From positions 1 to 20,070 of the forward strand of contig URMS01000036.1 in assembly GCA_900548975.1 (NCBI GenBank): a stretch of 20,070 nucleotides of DNA, read 5' to 3'. Within the stretch, counting starts at the first letter, position 1; the number at the start of each line of letters is the position of its first letter. The DNA is from an uncultured Porphyromonadaceae bacterium (lineage in GTDB: Bacteria > Bacteroidota > Bacteroidia > Bacteroidales > Muribaculaceae). Shown here piece after piece: positions 1 to 7,881 of this stretch. Both the position numbers and the translations under genes were made by a program. The notes below the pieces were generated by a model. That model searched no databases. It saw only the letters and a list, made by a program, of their open reading frames with translations, and was not told the DNA's origin.

Positions 1-24
1 CTGATATTTGAAGATAAAATTATT

Positions 25-49
25 CAAAAACATTTATCCGTACAAATGT
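25..49 (-). terminator. possible weak terminator after rnz
   Basis: On the minus strand, 9 bases past the rnz stop codon, ACATTT and AAATGT form a 6-bp stem around an 8-nt loop, followed directly by TTTTG. An alternative overlapping palindrome, CGTACA-aa-TGTACG at 39-52, competes with it. The stem is AT-rich and short, so termination strength is doubtful. The remaining bases 1-24 are AT-rich and show nothing else. Confidence 0.35.
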
Positions 50-57
50 ACGACCCA

Positions 58-975
58 CTAAATAAGGTCGATGGTCAGGCCTTCGTTGGCGGCTATGACT
101 ACGGGGAATTCCTCATAGGCTTCGCCGACAAGGCGGTCGGTGCATTCGACGGTCTTGGAGTAGTGGCCGATAACGAGTTTCGACGCATTGGCCAAGGCGG
201 CTATCCGGGCTGCCTGGCGTGCTGTGGAGTGTCCGCGCGGTTTGGCCTTGATTTCCTGGTCGTCGCCGTAGGTAGCCTCGTGGTAGACCACATCCACACC
301 TTTTATTGCTTGGGCCACACGCGGGTCGAATGCTGTGTCCGAGCAGTAGGCGTAGCTCATGGCCGGATCGGCGTCTTTGGTCAGACGGGCGTTGTCGATT
401 ACGCGCCCGTCGGGGAGGATGAGGTCTGCGCCTTCCCGCAGGCTTTCCATGGCATAGTGGGGCACGCCGTAGAATTTGGCGGCTTCGCCGTCGATATGCC
501 TTTTCTTGGGCTTTTCGCGGAATATATATCCGACACAGGGCACACGGTGGTACAGCGGGAAGGCTTCGACCTCGAGCTGACTGTCGGAGTACACTATGCC
601 CGGATTTTTAGGATCTATGATATCGAATTTCAACTCATATGGCCTGTCGCGGCATACCACATCGAGGATTTTTCTGATCAGGTCGGCCCCTTCGGCGAAG
701 GTATGGACGGTCACGGTGCCCTGCACGTCGTGAAGGGCCATCGTCGACAGCAGGCCCGGCAGCCCGAGGAAATGGTCGCCGTGGAGATGCGACAGAAATA
801 TATGCGATATTTTGGCGAAAGAGCAGCCATAGCGGCGCAACTGCAGCTGTGTGCCCTCGCCGCAGTCGATGAGCATCGACTGTTGTCGGTAGCGCACAAG
901 TTGGGCGCTGGGGTTGTGGCGCAGTGTCGGCGTGGCCGAGCCGCAGCCGAGTATTGTTACGGAGAAATACGACAT
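58..975 (-). CDS. rnz: ribonuclease Z (tRNA 3' processing endonuclease)
   Basis: Zinc-dependent endonuclease of the metallo-beta-lactamase fold that removes 3' trailers from tRNA precursors in the cytoplasm. The 305-aa protein has the usual length of the short bacterial form. The signature HLHGDH lies at residues 63-68. Further metal ligands fit H143 (LYHRVP), D213 (YCSDTAF) and H271 (VIGHYS), and GHSTARQAA at 248-256 is the family's conserved C-terminal stretch. The N-terminus (MSYFSVTILGCGSATPT) is typical of Bacteroidales RNase Z, supporting the ATG at 975. The gene ends in TAG, so TAG acts as a normal stop in this genome. It is divergent from the regulator gene at 1219 across a 243-bp gap. 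Nothing suggests a link with the PUL; it is a housekeeping neighbour. Confidence 0.95.
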   Translation of the reverse strand: MSYFSVTILGCGSATPTLRHNPSAQLVRYRQQSMLIDCGEGTQLQLRRYGCSFAKISHIFLSHLHGDHFLGLPGLLSTMALHDVQGTVTVHTFAEGADLIRKILDVVCRDRPYELKFDIIDPKNPGIVYSDSQLEVEAFPLYHRVPCVGYIFREKPKKRHIDGEAAKFYGVPHYAMESLREGADLILPDGRVIDNARLTKDADPAMSYAYCSDTAFDPRVAQAIKGVDVVYHEATYGDDQEIKAKPRGHSTARQAARIAALANASKLVIGHYSKTVECTDRLVGEAYEEFPVVIAANEGLTIDLI

Positions 976-979
976 AGTG

Positions 980-987
980 CAAATATA
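980..987 (-). promoter_or_regulatory. -7 promoter element of rnz
   Basis: Read on the minus strand this is TATATTTG, an exact match to the Bacteroidetes primary sigma factor -7 consensus TAnnTTTG. A TTTG about 22 nt further upstream could be the -33 box, slightly too far for the usual 19-20 nt. Only 4 bases (CACT) separate the element from the rnz ATG, so the transcript would start at or within a few bases of the start codon. Confidence 0.6.
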
Positions 988-1153
988 GGTAAAATTCGCC
1001 GTTTAATTGCAAAAGAGTAATAAAAAACAGGGTTTTGAGGCCTTCTTGTCCAACATTTGTGCCCTCTATTACGTATATCAGTCAGAAACAGCAGAAAGAA
1101 GTAAAGTATTGAATTAGTTTTTTCATAGGATTAGATTTTTAAGGTTTAGAAGT

Positions 1154-1181
1154 TGCGCGGCGATCGTGAGATTGTCGCGCA
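1154..1181. promoter_or_regulatory. imperfect inverted repeat upstream of the regulator gene
   Basis: TGCGCG (1154-1159) is mirrored by CGCGCA (1176-1181). Inside it CGAT (1161-1164) can pair with ATTG (1171-1174) using one G-T pair. The repeat ends just upstream of where the -33 box of the regulator promoter would lie, a reasonable place for an operator. The function is inference. The rest of the 976-1218 gap is AT-rich; apart from the two promoters nothing more is seen in it. Confidence 0.3.
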
Positions 1182-1205
1182 GCGCTTTTTTACGGAAAAA
1201 TTTCG

Positions 1206-1213
1206 TAAGTTTG
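1206..1213 (+). promoter_or_regulatory. -7 promoter element of the regulator gene
   Basis: TAAGTTTG matches TAnnTTTG. A T-run at 1186-1190 stands where the -33 TTTG would be, so the upstream box is poor. The element ends 5 bases before the ATG at 1219, giving a predicted leaderless or nearly leaderless transcript. It also argues against the longer reading frame opening upstream at 1153, because that start would lie upstream of the promoter. Confidence 0.5.
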
Positions 1214-1218
1214 CAGCT

Positions 1219-2841
1219 ATGAAGAGGATTCTTGCAGCTGTAGTGGCCCTGGCGGGCATGCTGTGGTGTCGGGCTGATGCCGTCGACTCGGTGCTTCGCG
1301 TGCTCGACAGCGAGATATTGCACGCCCCCGAGGCGTATATAAAGCCCAAAGAGGCGTTGCTGGAGCGCCTGCGGCAGCGCTACGACCGTGCCGGCAGCGA
1401 TGCAGCCCGCTTCGAGACGGCCCGCGAGCTCTATGAGGAATATTGCTTCTATCAGTACGACTCGGCCTACAGCTATGCGCGCCGCATGGAGACCCTTGCC
1501 GGGCGTACGGGCGACTCGCTGCGTGTGATGCAAGCGCGTACGGCGCTGATGGAATGCTTTGCCACTGTGGGATTTTTCAACGAGGCTCTTGCCGTGGCGC
1601 GCAATGTCGACGCCGGTCTGCTGCCGGTAAACGAGCGTATAGACTACTATCTGTCGGCGGCGAAGCTCAATCAGAATATGGAATCGTTTGTGGCCGGTAC
1701 ATCCGACCTCTATTTCGGCTATGTCAACAAACGCCGGGAGCTATATCAGAAGGTGCTCGATCTCGCCGACCCGTCGAGCTACGAGTATGGAATAGCGTCG
1801 CTTGAGCTCGAGCGAATACGCAGCTATGCCACCGACGAGACCATAACCCACTGCAAGTCGCTGATCGGTAATTTCAGCCTCGACGAGCATCAGAAAGCCA
1901 TAAATTACTCCACTATAGGCATATCTTACGTAATACTCGACCGTCAGGACTCGGCCGCATACTACCTGGCGCTGTCGGCCATCAGCGATCTGCGCTCCAA
2001 CACCCGCGAGACCACGGCGGCCAAAGACCTCGCCACCATCATGCACTCGCAGGGCGATGTCGAGCGCGCCGGCCGCTATATCCATCAGGCGCTTGCCGAT
2101 GCCGAGGGCTACAACAGCCGTATCCGCAAGGTCGAAATCAACAGTATAATGCCTCTGATAGAGAACGCGCGCCATGTGCGCCTCACCGAGCAGCGTCTGC
2201 TGCTGTCGGTGGCCGCGTCGGTTTTCGCGCTGATGCTCGCAGGCATGATATTTCTCTTCTTTAAGCTCAAGAAGCGCAACCGCAGTCTCACCGAGAGCCA
2301 CCGCGAGATCCGCGAGAAGACCCTTGCGCTCCAGACCACCAATGTGGCTCTCGCCGATGTGAATACCCGCCTGCGCGAGGCTACCGAAATCAAGGACCAG
2401 TACATTATCCAGACGCTCTACAGCAACTCCGATTTTGTAAACGAAGTGGAGGAGAAGACCAAGCGCGCCCTGCTGAAGCTGAAAGGACGGCAATACGGCG
2501 AATTAGGCTCCATACTGTCCGACATGGGTGTGCGGCGCGAACAGGCCCGCATGTATGCATCGTTCGACAGCGCCTTTCTCAAGCTGTTCCCCAATTTTGT
2601 CGAAGAGTTCAATAAGTTTCTGCTTCCCGGGCAGGGGATAAGCCTGTCGGGAGGCCGCCTGCCCACCGATGTGCGTATATTCGCCCTGATGCGTCTCGGC
2701 ATCACCGGCACGGCCGATATAGCGCAGTACCTGTGCCTGTCGGTCAATACCGTGTATGTGTACAAGGCAAAAGTAAAGGCCCGTGCGGCGGTAGATAAAA
2801 ATGTTTTCGACGAGGCCGTGATGGCTATTCCGAAACCTTGA
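1219..2841 (+). CDS. membrane-anchored TPR/HTH regulator, DUF6377-type
   Basis: Probable transcriptional regulator of the PUL that starts 261 bp downstream on the same strand. The 540-aa protein begins with a signal peptide (about 1-20), followed by a helical TPR-like sensor region (about 22-320). A single transmembrane helix follows (about 326-349, LLLSVAASVFALMLAG), then a basic, charged coiled coil (about 352-392). The C-terminal region contains SFDSAFLKLFPNFVEEF at 448-464 and a LuxR-like helix-turn-helix at about 493-525 (GITGTADIAQYLCLSVNTV). This order is that of Bacteroidetes DUF6377 proteins often found beside susCD pairs. The sensor half should be periplasmic and the HTH cytoplasmic, so one protein could carry a signal across the inner membrane. 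The start at 1219 is chosen because it opens the signal peptide and follows the promoter. The ligand and DNA target are unknown. Confidence 0.8.
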   Translation: MKRILAAVVALAGMLWCRADAVDSVLRVLDSEILHAPEAYIKPKEALLERLRQRYDRAGSDAARFETARELYEEYCFYQYDSAYSYARRMETLAGRTGDSLRVMQARTALMECFATVGFFNEALAVARNVDAGLLPVNERIDYYLSAAKLNQNMESFVAGTSDLYFGYVNKRRELYQKVLDLADPSSYEYGIASLELERIRSYATDETITHCKSLIGNFSLDEHQKAINYSTIGISYVILDRQDSAAYYLALSAISDLRSNTRETTAAKDLATIMHSQGDVERAGRYIHQALADAEGYNSRIRKVEINSIMPLIENARHVRLTEQRLLLSVAASVFALMLAGMIFLFFKLKKRNRSLTESHREIREKTLALQTTNVALADVNTRLREATEIKDQYIIQTLYSNSDFVNEVEEKTKRALLKLKGRQYGELGSILSDMGVRREQARMYASFDSAFLKLFPNFVEEFNKFLLPGQGISLSGGRLPTDVRIFALMRLGITGTADIAQYLCLSVNTVYVYKAKVKARAAVDKNVFDEAVMAIPKP

Positions 2842-3102
2842 TTCCGGCTTGCAATTCGGGAGGTGAAATGGTCGCATTTGATTCATTCGGGTCTTTCACC
2901 AATCTTAATTATTGATGTGTTAAAATTGCGCAATACGCTGGTATATAGTGCATTATTGTTTTAACTATCTTAAAAATAATATTGCGGCGTTTCATCGTGC
3001 GAAAAAGTGCCTAATTTTGCTTTCGGACAAGTGCCTGAAAGGCCGGTCCCGCAACCTTGAATTTAATCAAACCAATATCTATCCATTTCTAAAATCTACC
3101 CA
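2842..3102 (+). promoter_or_regulatory. PUL promoter region and leader
   Basis: This 261-bp gap holds no gene. A -7 element TAATTTTG (TAnnTTTG) lies at 3012-3019. The -33 region is weak, with TTTC at 2990-2993 spaced 18 nt. The predicted transcript has a leader of about 80 nt, with a small nested hairpin: GGAC 3025-3028 with GTCC 3046-3049, and GCCT 3033-3036 with AGGC 3040-3043. Upstream are the 10-bp palindrome ATTGCGCAAT (2925-2934), a candidate operator, and an inverted repeat GGTGAAA (2862-2868) / TTTCACC (2894-2900) just after the regulator stop. The weak -33 box fits a promoter needing an activator; that is inference. Confidence 0.5.
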
Positions 3103-6099
3103 ATGAAAACAACAATGCACACACTCACTGCGCTGCTGTTGATGTTGGTGGCCGCGTGTCTGCCCGTGCAGGCTGCCGCGCAGACCATACAACTCGCGGG
3201 CACGGTGGTGGAGGCCGGTACCGGCGAACCTCTCATCGGTGCGTCGGTGTCTGTGAAAGGCACGAAACTTGCCGCCGCCACAGACCTCGATGGCGCCTTC
3301 GTCATCAAGGGCGTGGACCCCAAGGCCACAATAGTGGTATCGTATGTAAGTTTCAAGACACGCGAGATAGCTCTGGACGGGCGGTCGCAGATTACGGTCG
3401 AACTTACCCCCGACAACGAGCTTCTCGACGAAGTGGTGGTAATCGGATACGGCACCATGGACAAGAAAGAGCTTACCTCGGCCATATCGCATGTGGGCGA
3501 GAAAGACTTCCTTTCGGTAAGCTCGCTCGACCCCTCGATGCTCATCCAGGGCAAGGTGCCGGGCGTGTCCATCACCAACACCGGCTCGGCCGACCCGAAC
3601 AATCAGGCAAGCATACAGATCCGCGGTGTGTCGTCGCGCTCGGCCGGCCTCGGCCCGCTGATTGTGATCGACGGTGTGCCCGGCGGCAACCTCACCAATA
3701 TCAATGCCAACGACATCGCTTCGTTCGATGTGCTCAAGGACGGCGCCGCATCGGCTATCTACGGTACGCGCGGTTCCAACGGCGTAATTCTGGTTACAAC
3801 CAAGAAAGGCACCAAGGACGGCGCCATCCATACATCCTACTCGGGCACATTTGCCTGGGATAAAATAAACAAGGAGCTCGACATGATGAATGCCCAGGAA
3901 TACCGCGACGTGCGCCTCGGATGGGGTGACAACGGTGTCGATCTGGGCGGCAACTACGACTGGCTCGACGGCGTGAGCCGCACCGGTTTCGCGCATCACC
4001 ACACTCTCAGCCTCAGCGGCGGCAACGACCGCAGCAACTACCGCGTGAGCGTCGACTACCGCGACCACCACGGCGTCGACCTGCGTTCGCGCCGCGAGGA
4101 GTACGGCGGCCGTGCAGCCCTGTCGCATACCACCAAGGGCGGTCTGCTCAATTTCACCGTCAATCTCGCGCCGCGTATCATATACCGCGACCAGGCCGAC
4201 TGGAGCGTGTTCAAGAATGCTCTGGAGGCAAATCCCACCACACCTCTGATGGATCCCGAAAATCCGTCGCGCTACTACAACTTCCAGGGCCAGGTCACAG
4301 GCTATAACCCCGTGGAATCGCAGCGTCTGGAGACCGACCACGGCGACACCAAACTGCTCGACTGGGACGCCACAGCGCGCCTCAACCTGCTGCCTCTCTT
4401 CTGGAAAGGCGAAGACTGCCCCTATACGCTCAATACCCAGGTGATGTTCGCCGACCATCAGTACGACAACAACAATACCTGGTTCCGCCCCTCGACCAGC
4501 ACCCGCGCCATAAACGAGGGTCGCGACGGCCAGGCAAGCCGCAGCTATAAGAAGGAGCGCCAGTATATCCTCGAGTGGATAACCAATTTCAGCGCCCGTC
4601 TGGGCAAGAACAACCTCAAGGCCATGGTGGGCTACAGCTACCAGTACTCGCAGTACGAGGGCTTCTCGGTGGATAACGCCGACTTCCCCAACGACGGTCT
4701 GCATGCCGACAACATCGGCACAGGCGAATATGTGAAGGACGAAGGCGAAGTGGGCATGAGCAGCTATAAGAACGATGCCAAGCTCATATCGTTCTTCGGC
4801 CGCGTGAGCTACGACTGGGACGGCAAATACCTCGTCACCGCATCGCTGCGCCACGAAGGTTCCTCGAAATTCGGCGCCAACAACAAGTGGGGCAACTTCC
4901 CCGCCGTGTCGGCCGGCTGGCGCCTGAGCCAGGAAGAATTTATGGAAGGCACCCGCGAATGGCTCAACGACCTCAAGATACGTGCCGATTACGGCGAGAC
5001 CGGCAACCAGGACTTCTCGAGCTACATGTCGCTCAACACCATGAGCGGTTTCGGATACTACCTCTACAACGGCAAGTTCATCCAGGTATGGGGCCCGTCG
5101 AAGAACGTCAACCCCGACCTGCGCTGGGAAAAGGGCAAGAACTGGAATGTCGGCATCGACTTCTCGATGTTCAACAACCGCTTCAGCGGCTCGCTCAACT
5201 ACTTCAACCGCCGCACCCAGGACCTCCTGGGCAACTATAAGGTGTCGGTGCCCCCGTACCTCCACGACGAGACATTCGTGAACGTGGGCACGATGAAGAA
5301 CACCGGCTTCGAGTTCGACCTCAGCTTCAACGCCGTGCAGACCAAGGAATTCGACTATAACTTCAGCGTAATCGGAACCACGATGAGCAATAAGTTCGTC
5401 GATTTCAGCAACTCCGAGTACGTCGGCCAGGACTACTACAGCGTGTGCGGCACCGAGGACCCCTATCCTTTCTATAACCTATAGCGTATCGAGAAAGGCG
5501 AGTCGGTGGGCAACTTCTTCATGTGGCGCTATGCCGGCATCAACGAGGACGGCGAGTGGCTTGTCTACGACAAGGACGGCGACATTATCAATGCCTCGCA
5601 GGCTTCCGAGGCCGACCGTCAGAAAGTGGGCAACGGCATGCCGAAGTTCACCCTCTCGACCACACATAATTTCCGCTACCGCAATTTCGACCTCTCGCTC
5701 TTCTTCCGCGGAGCCTTCGGATTCGATATCTTCAATATCCACGACTTCTACTACGGCACCCGCAAGTTCACCGGCAACGTGCTCAAGAAGGCCTATGGCA
5801 AGAACTTCGCCATCAGCCCGACATCGTCGCACGCCGTAACCGACTACTTCCTCGAGCGCGGCGACTACTTCAAGCTCGACCAGCTCACTCTCGGCTACAC
5901 CCTCAATGTGCCCCAGTGCCGCTTCATCGACAAGGTACGCCTCTACGGCACGGTGAAGAATGTGTTCACCATCACCAAGTTCAGCGGTGTCGACCCCTCG
6001 AGCTATCAGGTGAACGGCCTCACTCCCGGCGGCCAGGGCTCGCGTTCGTATTTCCCGACCACACGCCAGTTTATCCTCGGTGTGCAGCTCGACTTCTAA
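3103..6099 (+). pseudogene. SusC-like TonB-dependent outer membrane transporter, interrupted by one in-frame TAG
   Basis: SusC/RagA-family importer that moves oligosaccharides through the outer membrane with TonB energy and a SusD lid. It has a signal peptide (1-27), a carboxypeptidase-D regulatory-like domain (about 28-108), a TonB-box-like stretch DEVVVIGYGT (about 112-121), a plug (about 122-237, with QIRGVSS and DVLKDGAASAIYGTRGSNGVI), and then the beta-barrel. The frame runs 998 codons, a normal family length, but codon 794 (5482-5484) is TAG. The same frame resumes as RIEKGESVGNFFMWRYAG and continues to an aromatic C-terminus (VQLDF) with no further damage. The family usually has a glutamine just before RIE, so CAG to TAG is the likely change. 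Without readthrough the product is 793 aa and lacks the last fifth of the barrel. A restart inside 5506-6099 could not make a working barrel. First gene of the operon; SusD follows after 12 bp. It could instead be a base-calling error. Confidence 0.85.
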
Positions 6100-6111
6100 A
6101 CAAATAAAGCC

Positions 6112-7854
6112 ATGAAAATAAAATCATTGAAATATATAGCGGCAGCCGGCGCGCTCGCCATTGCCGCGGGAGCCTGCACCGATCTCGACGAGAAACTCTA
6201 CGATCAGGTGGGCACACAGAACTACTACAATACCAAAAGCGACGTGGTGCGTGCGGTGTTCCGTCCCTTCGAACACGCTTTCTGGAGCATCCAGAGCCGC
6301 CATGTGCTCAACGAACTCACTGCCGACCAACTCATCACCCCCACGCGCGACGGATGGTGGGACGACGGCGGCCGCTGGCGCAAGCTCCACTACCACCAGT
6401 GGAATGTGGAGGACGGCGGCGATGCCCAGACCGAATGGAACGGCTGCTTCCAGGGTATAGGCCAGTGCAACTACGTGATCGAGGACATGCGCACGCTCGA
6501 CCCGGCCAAATTCGGCTTCTCGCAGGCCGAGTTCGACAATCTTGCGGCCCAGTGCCGTGCCCTGCGCGCATGGTTCTACCTCCGTCTGCTCGACGCTTTC
6601 CGTAACGTGCCTCTGGCTGTGAGCTTCAACGATATGTCGCTCAACTCCGACGGCCAGGTCGAGCCCCGTGTGATATTCGAATTCATCGAAAGCGAGCTTA
6701 AGGACTGCATCGATCTGCTCGCCAAGAAAGAAAGCCTCGGCTCGCAGGCCGGTATCCAGGGCCAGTGGACCAAGGCCGGTGCTGCCGCACTCCTTGCACG
6801 CCTCTACCTCAATGCGGGTGTGTATATCGGCGAAGAGCGCTATTCCGACTGCGAGAAAGTGGCTCAGGACATCGTCGACGGCGTGTACGGCCCCTACCAG
6901 GTGGCCGACCGCTGGGATGCCGCTTTCGACTGGAACAACGATACCAGCGACGAGGTGATCTTCGGATTCCCCGCCGACCAAGGCTATACATTCTGGCACT
7001 ATCAGGGCGACACCTACTGGTGGACTGTGCCCGCACGTGCCCGCTACTACCTCGGCGACGCCAAGAGCAAGGGCGGCGACCACAATTGCAAATATGCCGC
7101 CTCGCCGAGCTATGACCTCAACGGCGAGCTCTACAGCTACACTCTCGGCATGCCGGTGCAGAATTTCCGCAAATATCCCGGCGACGAGCGCATGAAGCTC
7201 TACCGCAATCTCGGCGACAGCCGCCGCGAGGGCATGTTCCTCTACGGTTATCTCGAGTATACCGACGAAAACGGCGCCAAGAAGCGTGTGCGCGCCCCCG
7301 AAAGCCCCTACGACCTCTACATCCGCGATGCCGTGGGCAAGTTCCAGGGCATGGATCCCGACAAATGGCCCTCCGACAAGAACAGCACGCTGCCTAACGG
7401 CGACCACAACTCGGGCTGGCATTTCGTGAAATATCCCCTGTATTCCGACGAAGACACCCACCAGATGGAGAGCGACTTCACCGAAATCCGTCTGCCCGAG
7501 GTAATCTATATGCTTGCCGAGTGCAAGATACGTGCAGGCCGCAAGGGCGATGCCGCCAAACTGCTCAACGGCGTCCGCAAGCGCAACTATCCGGCCGAAA
7601 ACTACGATGACGTTCTCTACCAGCCCGAAGGCAAGGTGGAACTCACCGAAAAGGAGATGCTCGACGAATGGGGCCGCGAATTTTTCGCCGAGGGGCGCCG
7701 TCGAATCGATCTGATACGCTTCGGCGTGTTCTGCAGCGGCACATGGTGGGACAAAACTCCCGACGCCGACCGTCACTACGAAATCTTCCCCCTGATGCGC
7801 CCGATTCTCGACGCCAACCCCGCACTGGTGCAGAATCCCGGTTACAACAGCTAA
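6112..7854 (+). CDS. SusD/RagB-family glycan-binding outer membrane lipoprotein
   Basis: Surface lipoprotein that forms the lid over SusC and binds the glycan. The 580-aa precursor has a lipoprotein signal peptide with the lipidated cysteine at C22 (AAGAC). It is followed by TDLDEKLYDQV, whose acidic residues fit the Bacteroidetes surface-export signal. The N-terminal half carries the SusD helical (TPR-like) scaffold. The family's C-terminal signature is clear from about residue 460: LPEVIYMLAECKIRAG, then LLNGVRKRNY, then EWGREFFAEGRRRIDLIRFG. Many tryptophans and tyrosines (for example YQGDTYWWTVPARARYY near 300) could stack on sugar. It is intact, in contrast to its SusC partner, and lies in the same operon 12 bp after susC. 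Specific ligand not determinable from sequence. Confidence 0.95.
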   Translation: MKIKSLKYIAAAGALAIAAGACTDLDEKLYDQVGTQNYYNTKSDVVRAVFRPFEHAFWSIQSRHVLNELTADQLITPTRDGWWDDGGRWRKLHYHQWNVEDGGDAQTEWNGCFQGIGQCNYVIEDMRTLDPAKFGFSQAEFDNLAAQCRALRAWFYLRLLDAFRNVPLAVSFNDMSLNSDGQVEPRVIFEFIESELKDCIDLLAKKESLGSQAGIQGQWTKAGAAALLARLYLNAGVYIGEERYSDCEKVAQDIVDGVYGPYQVADRWDAAFDWNNDTSDEVIFGFPADQGYTFWHYQGDTYWWTVPARARYYLGDAKSKGGDHNCKYAASPSYDLNGELYSYTLGMPVQNFRKYPGDERMKLYRNLGDSRREGMFLYGYLEYTDENGAKKRVRAPESPYDLYIRDAVGKFQGMDPDKWPSDKNSTLPNGDHNSGWHFVKYPLYSDEDTHQMESDFTEIRLPEVIYMLAECKIRAGRKGDAAKLLNGVRKRNYPAENYDDVLYQPEGKVELTEKEMLDEWGREFFAEGRRRIDLIRFGVFCSGTWWDKTPDADRHYEIFPLMRPILDANPALVQNPGYNS

Positions 7855-7881
7855 TTCCGCGACGTTTAAATCAATAAAGAT

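Noticed and set aside
46..1020. 324-codon plus-strand frame opposite rnz
   Set aside because: rnz has complete metal-binding motifs; the antisense product shows none.
3079..5265. 728-codon open frame antisense to susC
   Set aside because: Same cause: opposite to an unmistakable SusC plug and barrel, with alanine/valine-rich composition and no start context or promoter.
5506..6099. Independent small gene for the SusC C-terminal part
   Set aside because: It begins within barrel sequence, in the same frame as the upstream part, with only a GTG and no signal peptide; it is the tail of the interrupted susC.
3103..6099. Genome-wide TAG recoding as explanation for the susC stop
   Set aside because: rnz and the SusE/F-like gene end sensibly at TAG, and there is no phage gene in view; recoding by a phage-type code is not supported.
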